Shown one piece after another: positions 16,648 through 29,925 of a stretch of DNA of 64,000 nucleotides (position 1 is its first letter; each line of letters begins with the position of its first letter). The notes under the pieces are model-generated. The model worked only from the letters and a program-made list of their open reading frames with translations. It made no database searches and was not told the DNA's origin. Origin of the DNA: Acidovorax radicis N35 (GTDB lineage: Bacteria; Pseudomonadota; Gammaproteobacteria; Burkholderiales; Burkholderiaceae_C); contig NZ_AFBG01000008.1 of assembly GCF_000204195.1 (NCBI RefSeq), forward strand, positions 62,001-126,000, in the 5' to 3' direction. A program made the translations under genes and the position numbers.

Positions 16648-18981
16648 TTACCCGCCCACCCGCTCCTCGGGCGGCACAGGCGGCCTCGATGAACCGGCTG
16701 GGTCTGTCGTCACCGGTGGCAGGCCATCGCTGCCGAGCCGGGGCGGAGTACCAGGCCAGGGTGCCGGAACAGGCGGGGATTGCGGATTGCCCCCGAACAG
16801 CCCGCGGATCCAGTCGCGCATGGCGCCCAGCGATCCATCGGCGGGGGGTGGTGGGGCATCCACAAACTCGTCCACAAAACGGTCGTTGCCGTTGATCACC
16901 TTGGCACGGATCGCCTGCTGCATGAATTCGCCCACCATGGGCAGCGCACTGCGGGCGCCCTGCCCCCAGTGGTCGCTGCGCAGCGTGATGCGGCCGTCGT
17001 TGAAGCCCGCCCAGGCACCGGCCACAACGCGCGCATGCATCAGGATGAACCAGCCATCGGTGTTGTCCTGCGTGGTGCCGGTCTTGCCTGCCACATCGGC
17101 CTGGATGCCATAGCGGCTGCGGATCGCGGTGGCCGTGCCCTTGTCGATGGCGCCGCGCATGGCGTTGCGCAGGGTCTGCGCTGCGCGCGGCTCGAAAACT
17201 TCTTCAGGGGCTGAGGGGGCAAACGTCTCCAGCACCTTGCCGTGGCGGTCCTCGATGCGGGTGATCAACACCGGCTCCACATAGCGGCCCAGGTTGGCGA
17301 TGGAGCTGTAGGCCGTCACCATTTCTTTCAGGGTGACCGGGCTGGTGCCCAGCGCCAGGGACGGCACCTCTTCCAGCGGCGACTGGCGCACCCCCAGGGC
17401 CCGCGCCACCTCGGCCACACGGGCGGGGCCCACCTGCTGCATGACCTGCGCGGTGATGGTGTTCTTGGAGAACGCCAGGCCATCGCCCAGCGTCATGGGC
17501 TGGTCGCTGGGCGCACCCCCATCGGTGGGGCGCCACACGCGGCCCCCGCCAAGGGGGATTTCCACGGCCGCGTCCATCAGCGTGTCGTCGGGCGACGCGC
17601 CGCTGGCAAACGCCGCGCCATACACAAAGGGCTTGAACGTGGAGCCGGGCTGGCGCCGCGCCGCCTGCACATGGTCAAACGGGTCTTGCGCAAAATCGCG
17701 GCTGCCCACCCAGGCCAGCACGTGGCCGGTGACCGGGTCCTGCGCCAGGAACCCGGCCTGCACGCGTGTCTTCTCGGCGCGCAGCTTTTGCAGGAAGGCG
17801 GTGTCATCCAGCAACGCCTGCAACGCTTCTTCGGGGGCCTGGCCCTTGTCCACAGCGGCGCGGTATTCGGCGCTTTCGCGCACCAGTGTCTGCACCAGTT
17901 CGCTCTTCGGACCCCAGCCATTGCGCTGGGACCAGGCGGTGTCGGCCACCCCCTGCAGCTGGCGCCCCTGGCGCGCTACCGCCTGGTTGGCGATGGCCTG
18001 CAGGCGCGAGTCGATGGTGGTGCGGATCACCAGGCCATCGGAGTACAGGTTGTAGCCGTTGCTGTCGGCCCAGGCGATGAGCTGCTTGCGCAGTTGCATC
18101 GCAAAGTGCGGTGCGGGGCCCATGACCTCGGTCTGCCGCTCGAAATTGACGCGCAGCGGACGTTTTTGCAGCGCCTCCAGCTGCTTTTCCTCCAGTTTGC
18201 CGCGCTTGACCATTTGCGACAGCACGGTGTTGCGCCGTGCTTGGGCACGCTCGGGGTTGAGCACGGGGTTGTAGTAGGCCGTGCCCTTGAGCATGCCAAT
18301 CAGCGTGGCGCTTTCCAGCACATTGAGCTTGTCGGCCGATTTGTCGAAATAGGTGCGTGCCGCCATCTCGATGCCGAACGCGTTGTACAGGAACGGCACG
18401 GTATTGAGGTAGGTCTCCAGGATCTCGTCCTTGGTGTACGAAACCTCGATCTTGACCGCCGTGATCGCCTCTTTGAGCTTGCGCGTGAGGGCCTGCGGGA
18501 AAACGCGCGAGCGCCCGATTTCCTCTGGGAACAGGTTGCGCGCCAGCTGCTGCGTGATGGTGGAGCCGCCCTGTGGGTCGCCGCGCAGCGTGTGCACCAC
18601 CGACGACGCCGTGCGCCGCCAGTCGAGCCCGAAGTGGTCGTAGAAACGGTGGTCTTCGGTGGCGATGAGCGCATTCACCACGTTGGGTGATATCTGGTTG
18701 AGCTCCACCCATTCACGGTTGGCCCAGCGGTATTCGGCCAGCAGCTTGCCGTCCACCGACATGAGCTGCGCGGGCAGCTCGCTCTTGGCCTTGCGGATGT
18801 CGCTGATGGAGGGGGTAAACGGGATCAACGCCAGTGTGTACACCAGCACGGTGGCAGGCAGCGCCAGGGCGCCCCACATCAGCGCGCGGCGCAGCGGGCG
18901 GGGCATCCAGGCAAACAGGCCGGCCAGCCAGCGGAACAGGGCCGCGGCGCGGGCCTGGAAGGAAAGCAGCAAGGTGCGCAT
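16648..18981 (-). CDS. mrcA: Penicillin-binding protein 1A (bifunctional)
   Basis: This 777-residue class A PBP has a single N-terminal membrane anchor (~30-50) and a GT51 glycosyltransferase domain ([30 protein letters not shown]). An OB-like insert comes next. The transpeptidase domain carries STFK (in [11 protein letters not shown]) with the acylated Ser, SKN (FSKNTITAQ) and KTG (GKTGTTQDN). A Pro-rich tail ends the protein. It polymerises and cross-links peptidoglycan at the inner membrane. The ATG at 18981 is preferred because the upstream extension lies inside ligA. It follows ligA by 28 bases and is probably in the same transcript. Confidence 0.95.
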   Translation of the reverse strand: MRTLLLSFQARAAALFRWLAGLFAWMPRPLRRALMWGALALPATVLVYTLALIPFTPSISDIRKAKSELPAQLMSVDGKLLAEYRWANREWVELNQISPNVVNALIATEDHRFYDHFGLDWRRTASSVVHTLRGDPQGGSTITQQLARNLFPEEIGRSRVFPQALTRKLKEAITAVKIEVSYTKDEILETYLNTVPFLYNAFGIEMAARTYFDKSADKLNVLESATLIGMLKGTAYYNPVLNPERAQARRNTVLSQMVKRGKLEEKQLEALQKRPLRVNFERQTEVMGPAPHFAMQLRKQLIAWADSNGYNLYSDGLVIRTTIDSRLQAIANQAVARQGRQLQGVADTAWSQRNGWGPKSELVQTLVRESAEYRAAVDKGQAPEEALQALLDDTAFLQKLRAEKTRVQAGFLAQDPVTGHVLAWVGSRDFAQDPFDHVQAARRQPGSTFKPFVYGAAFASGASPDDTLMDAAVEIPLGGGRVWRPTDGGAPSDQPMTLGDGLAFSKNTITAQVMQQVGPARVAEVARALGVRQSPLEEVPSLALGTSPVTLKEMVTAYSSIANLGRYVEPVLITRIEDRHGKVLETFAPSAPEEVFEPRAAQTLRNAMRGAIDKGTATAIRSRYGIQADVAGKTGTTQDNTDGWFILMHARVVAGAWAGFNDGRITLRSDHWGQGARSALPMVGEFMQQAIRAKVINGNDRFVDEFVDAPPPPADGSLGAMRDWIRGLFGGNPQSPPVPAPWPGTPPRLGSDGLPPVTTDPAGSSRPPVPPEERVGG

Positions 18982-19009
18982 CAAAAACTCAGAGAAAGGG
19001 GAGAGTGCC

Positions 19010-21557
<2,548 letters not shown>

Positions 21558-21565
21558 GCGGAGGC

Positions 21566-22684
21566 CTAGCTAAAAAGCCGGCGCGCCAGCACCGATCCCG
21601 CCGACAGATCGCGTCCGTCGAGCTGGTCGTACAGCAGCTCCAGGTCCGCAGCAATGGGGTCCATGGCCATCGTGGGCAGCGGCTGGCCGTTCTGGTCGCA
21701 GAGCACCCCGTCCATCGCGTCGCACAGCGCGGCCCCTACGTCGCGCAGGCGCGCAAAAGGCTGTTCGGTGCGGTGCACCTGGGCCACGTCCAGGCTCAGG
21801 GTGATGTCGCGGATGGCGGACTGGTCGGGGTCTTCGGCCAGCGCAGCCTGGGTGTCGTAGCCCAGCGTGAGCAGCGGTGGCAGGCCCTGTGCGCTGGCGG
21901 GCAGTACCAGGCGGCCTGGCATGGCACCGGGCACAAAACCCAAGCGGGCGGCGTTCTGCTGCACGTAGCCGGGGCTCCAGGCGGCCTGGCGGGCGCGCAG
22001 CATGAACATCAGCTGAGCGTCGTGGTCGCTGGCGAACTGGTCCAGCTCACGCGCTCGGGCCACTTCCTGCAGCATGTCGGGGAAGTCGGGCGCGGCGTTC
22101 ACGGTGTCGGCAAAGGCCTGGGCCTTGACGACAAACTCCGAAAACTCGATCTCGTTGAGCGCCCCCATGCGGTTGGCCAGTTGCACGCCGGCCTGAAAGC
22201 TCTGATAGCGCTGGCCAGGTGCAGGGGTTTCCCACTGCTGGGTCGCTTCGTTGAGCCCTTCGATGGCAAACGGCTTGCTGCCTGCGCGGCGCGTGGGCGG
22301 CAGCGCAGCCAGGGCAGCGTCGCCCGAGACCACATGCTCAGGCTGCAGTGATGCAATCACATCAATGAGCGGATCGAGCCCGGGGCGGCGCTCCAGCGAG
22401 AACGGCGGCACGGGCAGCTGCAGGGCATCGCCCGGGTCCACGGCGTGCTCCGAGGGATCGGGGCCACGGTCCAGGCCGTGGTATTCACCCGGCGGCACGG
22501 CGACGGTAGCCCCCGCGTCGAAGCCGGGCTCCTGGCGCTGGGCCGGTTCACCGGCAGGGTCCACGGGGTCTTGCGGCAGGGCGCGCTTGGGCGCATTGCG
22601 GCGCGAGGTCCAGGTGTTGTAGGCCACGATGAGGGCCAGCACCAGACCGCCGATGATGGCCAGACTCAGTTGCAATGTGCTCAT
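21566..22684 (-). CDS. zipA: Cell division protein ZipA
   Basis: This 372-residue protein has an N-terminal membrane anchor (LQLSLAIIGGLVLALIVAY, residues ~4-22) and a Pro-rich, charged linker. The C-terminal domain matches the ZipA FtsZ-binding domain (for example FVVKAQAFADTVNA, FMLRARQAAWSPGYV, GRLVLPAS, LTLSLDVAQV). It tethers FtsZ filaments to the membrane at the septum. Position between smc and ligA is the usual one in this lineage and supports the call, since sequence conservation is low. Confidence 0.88.
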   Translation of the reverse strand: MSTLQLSLAIIGGLVLALIVAYNTWTSRRNAPKRALPQDPVDPAGEPAQRQEPGFDAGATVAVPPGEYHGLDRGPDPSEHAVDPGDALQLPVPPFSLERRPGLDPLIDVIASLQPEHVVSGDAALAALPPTRRAGSKPFAIEGLNEATQQWETPAPGQRYQSFQAGVQLANRMGALNEIEFSEFVVKAQAFADTVNAAPDFPDMLQEVARARELDQFASDHDAQLMFMLRARQAAWSPGYVQQNAARLGFVPGAMPGRLVLPASAQGLPPLLTLGYDTQAALAEDPDQSAIRDITLSLDVAQVHRTEQPFARLRDVGAALCDAMDGVLCDQNGQPLPTMAMDPIAADLELLYDQLDGRDLSAGSVLARRLFS

Positions 22685-22700
22685 GGTTGGGTGGGTTGTT

Positions 22701-25700
22701 TCAAGCGTCTGCCATGGAGAGGGCCGATTCCATATCGACGGCCACGATGCGCGACACGCCCTGCTCCTGCATGGTCACGCCGATCAGTTGCTCGGCCATT
22801 TCCATCGCGATCTTGTTGTGGCTGATGAACAAGAACTGCGTGCCCTTGCTCATGCTGGAGACCAGCTTGGCGTAGCGCTCGGTGTTGGCGTCGTCCAGCG
22901 GCGCATCCACCTCGTCCAGCAGGCAGAACGGCGCGGGGTTGAGCTGGAAGATGGCAAACACCAGCGCAATCGCCGTGAGGGCTTTTTCGCCACCCGACAG
23001 CAGGTGGATGGTCTGGTTCTTCTTGCCGGGCGGCTGGGCCATCACCTGCACGCCGGAGTCGAGGATTTCGTCGCCGGTGATGATCAACTTGGCCTGCCCA
23101 CCGCCAAACAGCTCGGGGAACATGCGCCCAAAATGCCCGTTGACGGTGTCGAAGGTGCCCGAGAGCAGCTGGCGTGTTTCACCGTCGATCTTGCGGATCG
23201 CGTCTTCCAGCGTGTTCATGGCCTCGGTCAGGTCGGCCGTCTGTGCGTCCAGGAAAATCTTGCGCTCGCTGGCCAGCTTGAGTTCGTCCAGCGCGGCCAG
23301 ATTGACGGCGCCCAGGGCGGCGATTTCACGGTGCAGGCGGTCGATTTCGCTTTGCAGGCCGGTCACGCGCACGTTGCCGTCGGTGATCGACTGGGCCACG
23401 GCCTCCAGATCCGCCTGCGCGTCTGCCAGCAAGGTGGTGTACTGCTCCAGGCCCAGGCGCGCGGCCTGTTCCTTGAGCTGGAATTCGGTGATGCGGGCGC
23501 GCAGCGGGTCCAGCGCGCGTTCGAGCTGCATGCGGCGTTCATCGCTGGCCCGCAGCTTGGTGGTGAGGTCGTCGTATTCGCTTCGCTGGGCGCCAAGCGC
23601 TTTTTCGCGCTCCATTTTCACTTCCAGTGCGGCCTGCAGGCCGCCTTGCGCGGCCGCATCCGACAGGCGGGCAAGCTCATCGCGCGCGCGCTGCTCTTCG
23701 TCGGCCAAGGCCTTGGCCTGCTGGGTGGCAGTTTCGATGGAGCGGTTGAGTTCGGCGCGGCGCGCCTCCAGGCTGCGTTGCGAGAAGGTGGCCTCTTGCG
23801 CCTGGCGCTCCAGCGTGCGCTGCTGCTCGCGGCAAGCGGTGAGCTTGCGCTCGGCTTCGATGACCTTGTCGCCCAGCTGGGCCTCGCGCTCCTGGCTGTC
23901 GGCCAGTTGCATGTCCAGTTCTTCAAAGCGCGCTTCGGCCGCCACGCGGCGTTCCTGCAGATCGGCCAACTGGGCCTCCACCTCGGCCAGGTCGCCGTCG
24001 ATTTGCTGGCTGCGCGCGCGGGTCTGTTCGGCCAACTGCGTGAGGCGCAGGGTTTCGACCTGCAGCTCGTGGGCACGGCTCTGGGTTTCGGTGGCTTCGC
24101 GGCGGGCGGCCACCAAGCGCTGGGAGGCATCGGCATACGCGGCCTCGGCGCGGACCAGGGCGGTGCGCGATTCTTCGGCGATCAGTGCCTGCGCGCGCAA
24201 TTCTTTTTCGAGGTGCTCGATCTCCTGCGCGCGGGCCAGCATGCCGGACTGCTCGGAGTCCTGCGCGTAAAAGCTCACGCTGTGGGCGCTGACCGCATGG
24301 CCGGTAGGAACAAACACCACCTCCCCGGGTTGCAGCGTGCTGCGGCGGGCCAGGGCGTCGTCCAGCGTGGGGGCGGTGTAGCAGCCTTGCAGCCAGTCCA
24401 CCATCACGGCACGCAGGCCGGCATCGTTCAGGCGCAGCAGGTCGGACAAGCGGGCATGGGGTGACGATGGCTCGGGGTGGCCTGCTGCGGGGGCGCTGTA
24501 GAAGGCCAGCCGAGCTGGGGGCGCATCGTTGCCGCCGGAGCCGAGGAAGCCACGCACCATGTCCAGGCGCCCTACTTCCAGCGCGGCCAGTCGCTCGCGC
24601 AATGCAGCTTCCAGCGCGTTTTCCCAGCCGGGTTCGATGTGGATGCGGCTCCACAGACCTTGCAGGCCGTCGAGGCCATGTTTGGCCAGCCAGGGACGCA
24701 GCTTGCCGTCGGTCTTGACCTTTTCCTGCAGCGCCTTCAGGGCCTCCATGCGCGCCGACAGGTCGGCCTGGCGGGCACTTTCGGTGTTGACGGCCTGCTG
24801 GCGGGTGCGGCGGTCGTCGTCGAGCTGGGGCACGGACTCCTGCAGTTCGTGCAGTCGGGCTTCGGTGGTCTCGGCAATCTCTTGCGCTTCTTCGAGCTGC
24901 TCACGCAGGTTCGTCAGGCGGGCTTCATCGGGCGCGGCCAGCGCATTGCGGTCGGTGCGCAGGCGCTCGAAGCGGCTGTCGAGCTGGCGGCTTTGTTCGT
25001 CGATGCTGCGCTGCTCGGCGGCCAGCACGCCAATCTGCTGCTGCACCTGCACCACGCTGCTGCGCTGCTCGGCCGTGCGGCTTTGGGCCTGGCGCAGGGC
25101 TTCTTCCAGGTCGGGCAGCTGCATGGCCTGCTCTTCGACCTGGGCGGCCAGCATCTCGGCGCGTTCTTCGGCGTCCACGCCGGCACCGGCCAGGTTTTCG
25201 AGCTCGATGTCAGCCTCTTCCTTGCGGGCCTGCCACTGGGCGATCTGCTCGGCCAGCGTGACCAGGCGCTGCTCCACGCGCTGGCGGCCTTCGATCACGT
25301 AGCGGATCTCGGCTTCGAGCTTGCCGACCTCGGCCGTGGCTTCATAAAGCTTGCCCTGGGCCTGGTTCACCTGGTCGCCCGCCGCATAGTGGGCCTGCCG
25401 GATGGTTTCGAGATCGGACTCGACGGCGCGCAGGTCGGCCATGCGCGATTCAAGGTCGTTGACGGCTTGCAGGCCGTCCAGGCGCACCTTGTTCTGCTGC
25501 TCTTCGGCCTCGGCGCGCTTCAAAAACCACTGCTGGTACTGCTTGAGCGTGGCGTCGGCCTGCAGCGTGTTGTATTTGGCGGCCACCTCGGCCTGCTTTT
25601 CGAGTTTTTCGAGGTTGGCGTTCAGCTCGCGCAGGATGTCTTCGACCCGCGTGAGGTTCTCGCGCGTGTCCGAAAGGCGGTTTTCCGTCTCGCGGCGGCG

Positions 25701-26225
25701 CTCTTTGTACTTGGAGACACCGGCGGCCTCTTCGAGAAACAGGCGCAGCTCTTCGGGGCGCGATTCGATGATGCGGCTGATGGTGCCCTGGCCGATGATG
25801 GCGTAGGCCCGCGGCCCCAGGCCCGTACCCAGGAACACGTCCTGCACGTCACGGCGGCGCACCGGCTGATTGTTCAGGTAGTAGCTGCTGGTGCCGTCGC
25901 GCGTAAGCACGCGGCGCACCGCGACCTCGCCGTACTGGCCCCACTGGCCGCCGGCGCGGTGGTCGGAGTTGTCGAACACCAGCTCCACACTGGCGCGGCT
26001 CGCCTGCTTGCGCGTGGTGGTGCCGCTGAAGATCACGTCCTGCATGGACTCGCCGCGCAGCTCGCTGGCCTTGCTCTCACCCAGCACCCAGCGCACCGCG
26101 TCCATGATGTTGGACTTGCCGCAGCCGTTCGGCCCCACAACGCCCACCAGTTGCCCGGGCAGCATGAAGTTGGTGGGTTCAGCGAACGACTTGAATCCGG
26201 AAAGCTTGATCGAGGTGAGACGCAC
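22701..26225 (-). CDS. smc: Chromosome partition protein Smc
   Basis: This 1174-residue SMC ATPase has an N-terminal Walker A (GPNGCGKSNIMDAVRWVLGE, ~residues 33-52) and a long coiled coil (~170-500). The hinge (~510-650) contains LRPWLAKHGLDGLQG. A second coiled coil follows, then the C-terminal ABC signature LSGGEKALTAIALVFA and Walker B FCLLDEVDAPLDD. As a dimer with ScpA/ScpB it compacts and segregates the chromosome. It is the first gene of a minus-strand series with zipA (16-base gap), the GNAT gene and ligA. Confidence 0.97.
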   Translation of the reverse strand: MRLTSIKLSGFKSFAEPTNFMLPGQLVGVVGPNGCGKSNIMDAVRWVLGESKASELRGESMQDVIFSGTTTRKQASRASVELVFDNSDHRAGGQWGQYGEVAVRRVLTRDGTSSYYLNNQPVRRRDVQDVFLGTGLGPRAYAIIGQGTISRIIESRPEELRLFLEEAAGVSKYKERRRETENRLSDTRENLTRVEDILRELNANLEKLEKQAEVAAKYNTLQADATLKQYQQWFLKRAEAEEQQNKVRLDGLQAVNDLESRMADLRAVESDLETIRQAHYAAGDQVNQAQGKLYEATAEVGKLEAEIRYVIEGRQRVEQRLVTLAEQIAQWQARKEEADIELENLAGAGVDAEERAEMLAAQVEEQAMQLPDLEEALRQAQSRTAEQRSSVVQVQQQIGVLAAEQRSIDEQSRQLDSRFERLRTDRNALAAPDEARLTNLREQLEEAQEIAETTEARLHELQESVPQLDDDRRTRQQAVNTESARQADLSARMEALKALQEKVKTDGKLRPWLAKHGLDGLQGLWSRIHIEPGWENALEAALRERLAALEVGRLDMVRGFLGSGGNDAPPARLAFYSAPAAGHPEPSSPHARLSDLLRLNDAGLRAVMVDWLQGCYTAPTLDDALARRSTLQPGEVVFVPTGHAVSAHSVSFYAQDSEQSGMLARAQEIEHLEKELRAQALIAEESRTALVRAEAAYADASQRLVAARREATETQSRAHELQVETLRLTQLAEQTRARSQQIDGDLAEVEAQLADLQERRVAAEARFEELDMQLADSQEREAQLGDKVIEAERKLTACREQQRTLERQAQEATFSQRSLEARRAELNRSIETATQQAKALADEEQRARDELARLSDAAAQGGLQAALEVKMEREKALGAQRSEYDDLTTKLRASDERRMQLERALDPLRARITEFQLKEQAARLGLEQYTTLLADAQADLEAVAQSITDGNVRVTGLQSEIDRLHREIAALGAVNLAALDELKLASERKIFLDAQTADLTEAMNTLEDAIRKIDGETRQLLSGTFDTVNGHFGRMFPELFGGGQAKLIITGDEILDSGVQVMAQPPGKKNQTIHLLSGGEKALTAIALVFAIFQLNPAPFCLLDEVDAPLDDANTERYAKLVSSMSKGTQFLFISHNKIAMEMAEQLIGVTMQEQGVSRIVAVDMESALSMADA

Positions 26226-26511
26226 GGGTCAGGGGGCGGGCAAAAATAGGATGGAGGCAGGGATGCAAAGTGGCGCCGGATGGACGTTCCGGGCCGGAAC
26301 ACGCAGGTCGCACAAGGGCGGAATGATACCGCGCCGCCTGACAGCCACCGGTCCTCGGCGGCACGGTAGCGCCCCACAGCCAGGGCACAACGGAAACATT
26401 TGGAAAAAATGGGGGCTTCCGCTTATCCAGCAACGATTCATTGCTACCAATATTGATACTCCCCGCAGTACCAGCAAGGCCCCGGGGCCGGATTGGAGCA
26501 GCGTTCCCGGG

Positions 26512-29500
26512 CTACGCGTCCTGTGCGTCTTGCGCGTCCACCCCATTGGTTTTGCGCACCAGCGCCTCGAACTCCGCCACCGGCACGGGCGGGCTGAAGA
26601 GGTAACCCTGCCAGGCGTGGCAGTTGTGGCGCTCCAGAAACTCGCGCTGGGCCTCGGTTTCCACCCCTTCGGCAATCACGCGCAGGCCCAGGCTGGTGCC
26701 CAGCGCCACCACGGTGCGGGCGATGGCGGCGTCGTTGGGGTCGGTAAGCACGTCGCGCACGAAGCTCTGGTCGATCTTGAGCTGGTCCAGCGGCAGGCGC
26801 TTGAGATAGGCCAGCGACGAATATCCAGTACCAAAGTCGTCCAGCGAGAAGCCCACGCCATACCCTTTGAGCTGGCCCATCTTCTCGATCGTGTCCTCCA
26901 CGTCCTGCAGCAGCAGGCCTTCGGTCATCTCCAGCTTGAGCTGGGGCCCCTGCGCCCCCGAGCTGGCCAGTGCCGCCAGCACCTGGGCCACAAAACCGCT
27001 CTGGTGGAACTGGCGCGGGCTCACGTTCACGGCCATGCCCAGCACCGCCAGGTCGGGGTGTTGCGCCCAACGCGCCAACTGTGCGCAGGCCGCCTGGAGC
27101 ACCCATTCACCCAGCGGAAGGATGAGGCCGGTCTCCTCCGCCAGCGGGATGAAATGTGCGGGCGAGACAAACCCATCGCGCGGGTGGCGCCAGCGCAGCA
27201 ATGCCTCGGCCCCGGTGATGCGGCCCCGGTCGATCTGTGGCTGGTAGTACAGCTCGAACTGGCCCTGCGCCAGGCCAATGCGCATGTCCAGTTCCAGTGC
27301 GGCGCGCGCGCTGACGGCCGCCTGCATCTGGGGGTCGTAAAAGCGCAAGGTGTCACGGCCCGCATTCTTGGCCTGGTAGAGGGCCAGGTCGGCCCGCTTG
27401 AGCAGCTCGTCCACCGTCTCGCGCATCCCGCTGAAAATGGTGACCCCCATGCTCAGCGAGCTGTGGTGCGCGGCGCCGTTGAGCAGGTAAGGCTCCCGCA
27501 GTGCGGTCAGGATGCGCTGGCCGACTTCTTCGCTGCGGGCTGCGGCATCCTCCGGGTTGTCACCCAGGTCTTCCAGCACCACCACAAACTCATCGCCCCC
27601 CTGGCGGGCCACGGTGTCGTCTTCGTGCACACAGCTGCGCAGCCGGTGCGCCACCTGCAGCAGCAGGTTGTCGCCGCTGTCATGGCCCCGGGTTTCGTTG
27701 AGTGTCTTGAAATTGTCCAGATCCAGCAGCAGCAAGGCGCCGCTGCGCTGGTGGCGGGCACTCGTGGCCAGCGCCTGTTGCAGGCGGTCCATGAGCAGGC
27801 GGCGGTTGGGCAGGCGGGTGAGCGGGTCGTAGTAGGCCAGGTAGTTGATCTCTTCCTCGGCCGCCTTGCGCTGGCTCAGGTCCTGCATGGTCACAAGGTG
27901 CCCGCCCTCCACCACCACGCCGGACACCTCGACCGGGCGCCGCGTGCCATCGGCGCAGCGGATGGTGTATTCGCTGGCGGCTATCACCCCGTCGCCCGCC
28001 AGCGCCTGCTGTGCGGCCCTGCGCCAGGCCCCGTGGACAGCGGTGCGTTCGGCTTCGTCGGGGTAAGCGCGCTGCCACCAGGTTTCCACGTCCGGCACGT
28101 CTTCCGCCGTGTAGCCACAGATCTGGACATAACGCGCGTTGCGAAAACTGATGCGCCCGTCGGGCTGGACCAGGCACAGCCCCATGGGCAGGTGCTCCAG
28201 GATGCCGCGCAGCCGGTGCTCGTTGCTGCGCAGGGTGTCTTCCATGCGCTTGCGCGCCGTGATGTCCTGCACCACCGCGATGTGGTGGTCGGGCTTGGCC
28301 CCCGGCACCCACATGGGCGACACCGTGAGGTCTACCCACACCACTTGCCCGTTCTTGTGGAGGTAGCGCTTTTCCAGCCGGTATTCGGGCACATCCCCCT
28401 TCTTCAGGCGCTCCAGATGCTGCGCGTCTGTCTCCAGGTCGTCTGGGTGGATGAGGGCCTGGACCTGGAGCGCCCGCATTTCCTCGGGGCTGTAGCCCAC
28501 GATGTCGCAATAGCGCTGGTTGGCGCGCAGAAATTGGCCGGTGGAGGTATCGAGCAGCGCCACGCCCACGCTGGCCTGGTTGAACAGGGCATGAAAGCGC
28601 TCTTCACTCTCGTGCCGGGCTTCGTCGGACGCCTGGGCCCGCGCAAGGGCCAGCGTGCGCTGGCGCATCAGCAGGCCCACGGTAGATGCCAGCAGCAGCG
28701 AGACCAGGGCGCCGCCCAGGCCGACCAGCACGGGCAGCCGCGCCTCGGACGGCGACAGGAACGAGCGCGAAGGGTGGAAGGTGAGGCGCCAGCGCCGGTC
28801 ATGCACCTGCAACTCGCGCACAAAGGGCGGCGCGCCCGGAAGCGCCGCCGAGGACTGCGCGAGCAAGGGCCGCACCGTGGTGTCGGTGGAGCCCGCCCGG
28901 ACCGAGCCGTAGTCTTCCATGGACACCACAATCCCATTGAGCAGCCCCTGGCTGCCCAGCGCCTGCACCAGGTCGAACACCCGGATGGTCGATGCCACGG
29001 CACCGATGAAACGCGGCTCTGGCGTGCCCGCCGTGTAATCAAACACCGGCACGCGGATCACGAAACCGGGGCGGTGGGTTTCCTCCTGCAGCAAATCGAA
29101 CGGTGCCGAGGCCACCGTGTGGCCACTGTCCCGGCTGTACTGCATGGCGGCCAGGTTGGTGGGCTGGGCGCTGATGTCCAGGCCCAGCACACTTTCGTTG
29201 CCGGCCATGGGCCACAGGTATTCCGCCACAAAATACTCAGCCCGCTCGCCCGGCGGCCGGATGGCAAAGTTGGGGTAGCCCTGGGTCGTCAGCGATGTGT
29301 CGGCGCGCACGCGGGTTTCATAGGCCGCCCGTTCGGCCCCGGGCACCCAGCGGGTGAACGACAGATTGCGCACACCGGGATACCGCTGGCCCACCTCAAG
29401 GTCGCTGGCTGCACGCTCAAACTCCAGGCGCGTGAGGTGGGGATTGGCTGTGAACAGGCCACGCAGGCCGTTGACGACTTCGGTATGACCTTCGATGCGC

Positions 29501-29676
29501 TGGCTCAGCGCATCGGCAAACGCGCGCGCCTCCTGCATGAACCGCGCCCGTCCGACCTGGGCCACGGAATCGGCCTGCTGCCATGCCAGCCAGAGGCTCA
29601 TCGTCACCCCGAGCACGGCCACGCTCAATCCGGCCATCCAGTGCCGGTATCGACCGTTTTGCGTCAGAGGGGCCAT
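26512..29676 (-). CDS. CHASE-PAS-PAS-GGDEF-EAL signalling protein
   Basis: This 1054-residue membrane protein begins with a membrane segment (~15-33). A periplasmic CHASE-type sensor (~60-290; FLxxRWVPG-like FTRWVPGAERAAYE) and a second membrane segment (~313-337) follow. Two PAS domains with PAC motifs come next (~360-480, ~485-605). The GGDEF domain has an intact RQGGDEF site, and the EAL domain has intact GAEALLRWRHP, LDDFGTGYSS and IAEGVETEAQ. Both cyclase and phosphodiesterase sites look usable, so net c-di-GMP activity cannot be predicted. The C-terminus ends in a short AQDA duplication. The 286-base gap to smc shows no gene. Confidence 0.93.
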   Translation of the reverse strand: MAPLTQNGRYRHWMAGLSVAVLGVTMSLWLAWQQADSVAQVGRARFMQEARAFADALSQRIEGHTEVVNGLRGLFTANPHLTRLEFERAASDLEVGQRYPGVRNLSFTRWVPGAERAAYETRVRADTSLTTQGYPNFAIRPPGERAEYFVAEYLWPMAGNESVLGLDISAQPTNLAAMQYSRDSGHTVASAPFDLLQEETHRPGFVIRVPVFDYTAGTPEPRFIGAVASTIRVFDLVQALGSQGLLNGIVVSMEDYGSVRAGSTDTTVRPLLAQSSAALPGAPPFVRELQVHDRRWRLTFHPSRSFLSPSEARLPVLVGLGGALVSLLLASTVGLLMRQRTLALARAQASDEARHESEERFHALFNQASVGVALLDTSTGQFLRANQRYCDIVGYSPEEMRALQVQALIHPDDLETDAQHLERLKKGDVPEYRLEKRYLHKNGQVVWVDLTVSPMWVPGAKPDHHIAVVQDITARKRMEDTLRSNEHRLRGILEHLPMGLCLVQPDGRISFRNARYVQICGYTAEDVPDVETWWQRAYPDEAERTAVHGAWRRAAQQALAGDGVIAASEYTIRCADGTRRPVEVSGVVVEGGHLVTMQDLSQRKAAEEEINYLAYYDPLTRLPNRRLLMDRLQQALATSARHQRSGALLLLDLDNFKTLNETRGHDSGDNLLLQVAHRLRSCVHEDDTVARQGGDEFVVVLEDLGDNPEDAAARSEEVGQRILTALREPYLLNGAAHHSSLSMGVTIFSGMRETVDELLKRADLALYQAKNAGRDTLRFYDPQMQAAVSARAALELDMRIGLAQGQFELYYQPQIDRGRITGAEALLRWRHPRDGFVSPAHFIPLAEETGLILPLGEWVLQAACAQLARWAQHPDLAVLGMAVNVSPRQFHQSGFVAQVLAALASSGAQGPQLKLEMTEGLLLQDVEDTIEKMGQLKGYGVGFSLDDFGTGYSSLAYLKRLPLDQLKIDQSFVRDVLTDPNDAAIARTVVALGTSLGLRVIAEGVETEAQREFLERHNCHAWQGYLFSPPVPVAEFEALVRKTNGVDAQDAQDA

Positions 29677-29827
29677 GGCGTGGGGCGGGTTGGCATTCGG
29701 TATCAGAACAGAGCCTGGGCAGTGGTACTGGCGTTATGGGTATACGCGGCGGCAGCCGCACCAGGGCGCCGGGCAAAACGCAGGATAGCGGCAATCCGCC
29801 AGGCTTTGGAGCAACCTTCGGCATAAC

Positions 29828-29846
29828 AACTGGTTACCAACCAGTT
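29828..29846. promoter_or_regulatory. 19-bp perfect inverted repeat, operator-like
   Basis: AACTGGTT and AACCAGTT flank ACC in the 249-base gap between the end of the XRE regulator gene and the start of the CHASE/GGDEF/EAL gene, about 150 bases upstream of the latter. Size and symmetry resemble TetR-family operators. No T-run follows, so a terminator is unlikely. No cognate regulator is adjacent. Confidence 0.45.
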
Positions 29847-29925
29847 ATTTGGTGGAAAGTGCCGTCAGCGCAACAGCCCCATGCGTCTTCAGCTATGAAT
29901 TGATGAGTGATTTTTATAGTCTGGG

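Noticed and set aside
26478-26489. GGCCCCGGGGCC palindrome downstream of the CHASE/GGDEF/EAL gene as a terminator
   Set aside because: It has no loop-forming spacer and no T-run. It is self-complementary, as expected by chance in GC-rich DNA.
25891-29826. 1311-codon open frame on the plus strand opposite smc and the CHASE/GGDEF/EAL gene
   Set aside because: It is antisense to well-supported genes with intact catalytic motifs and crosses two gene boundaries. Its translation is low-complexity with no domain.
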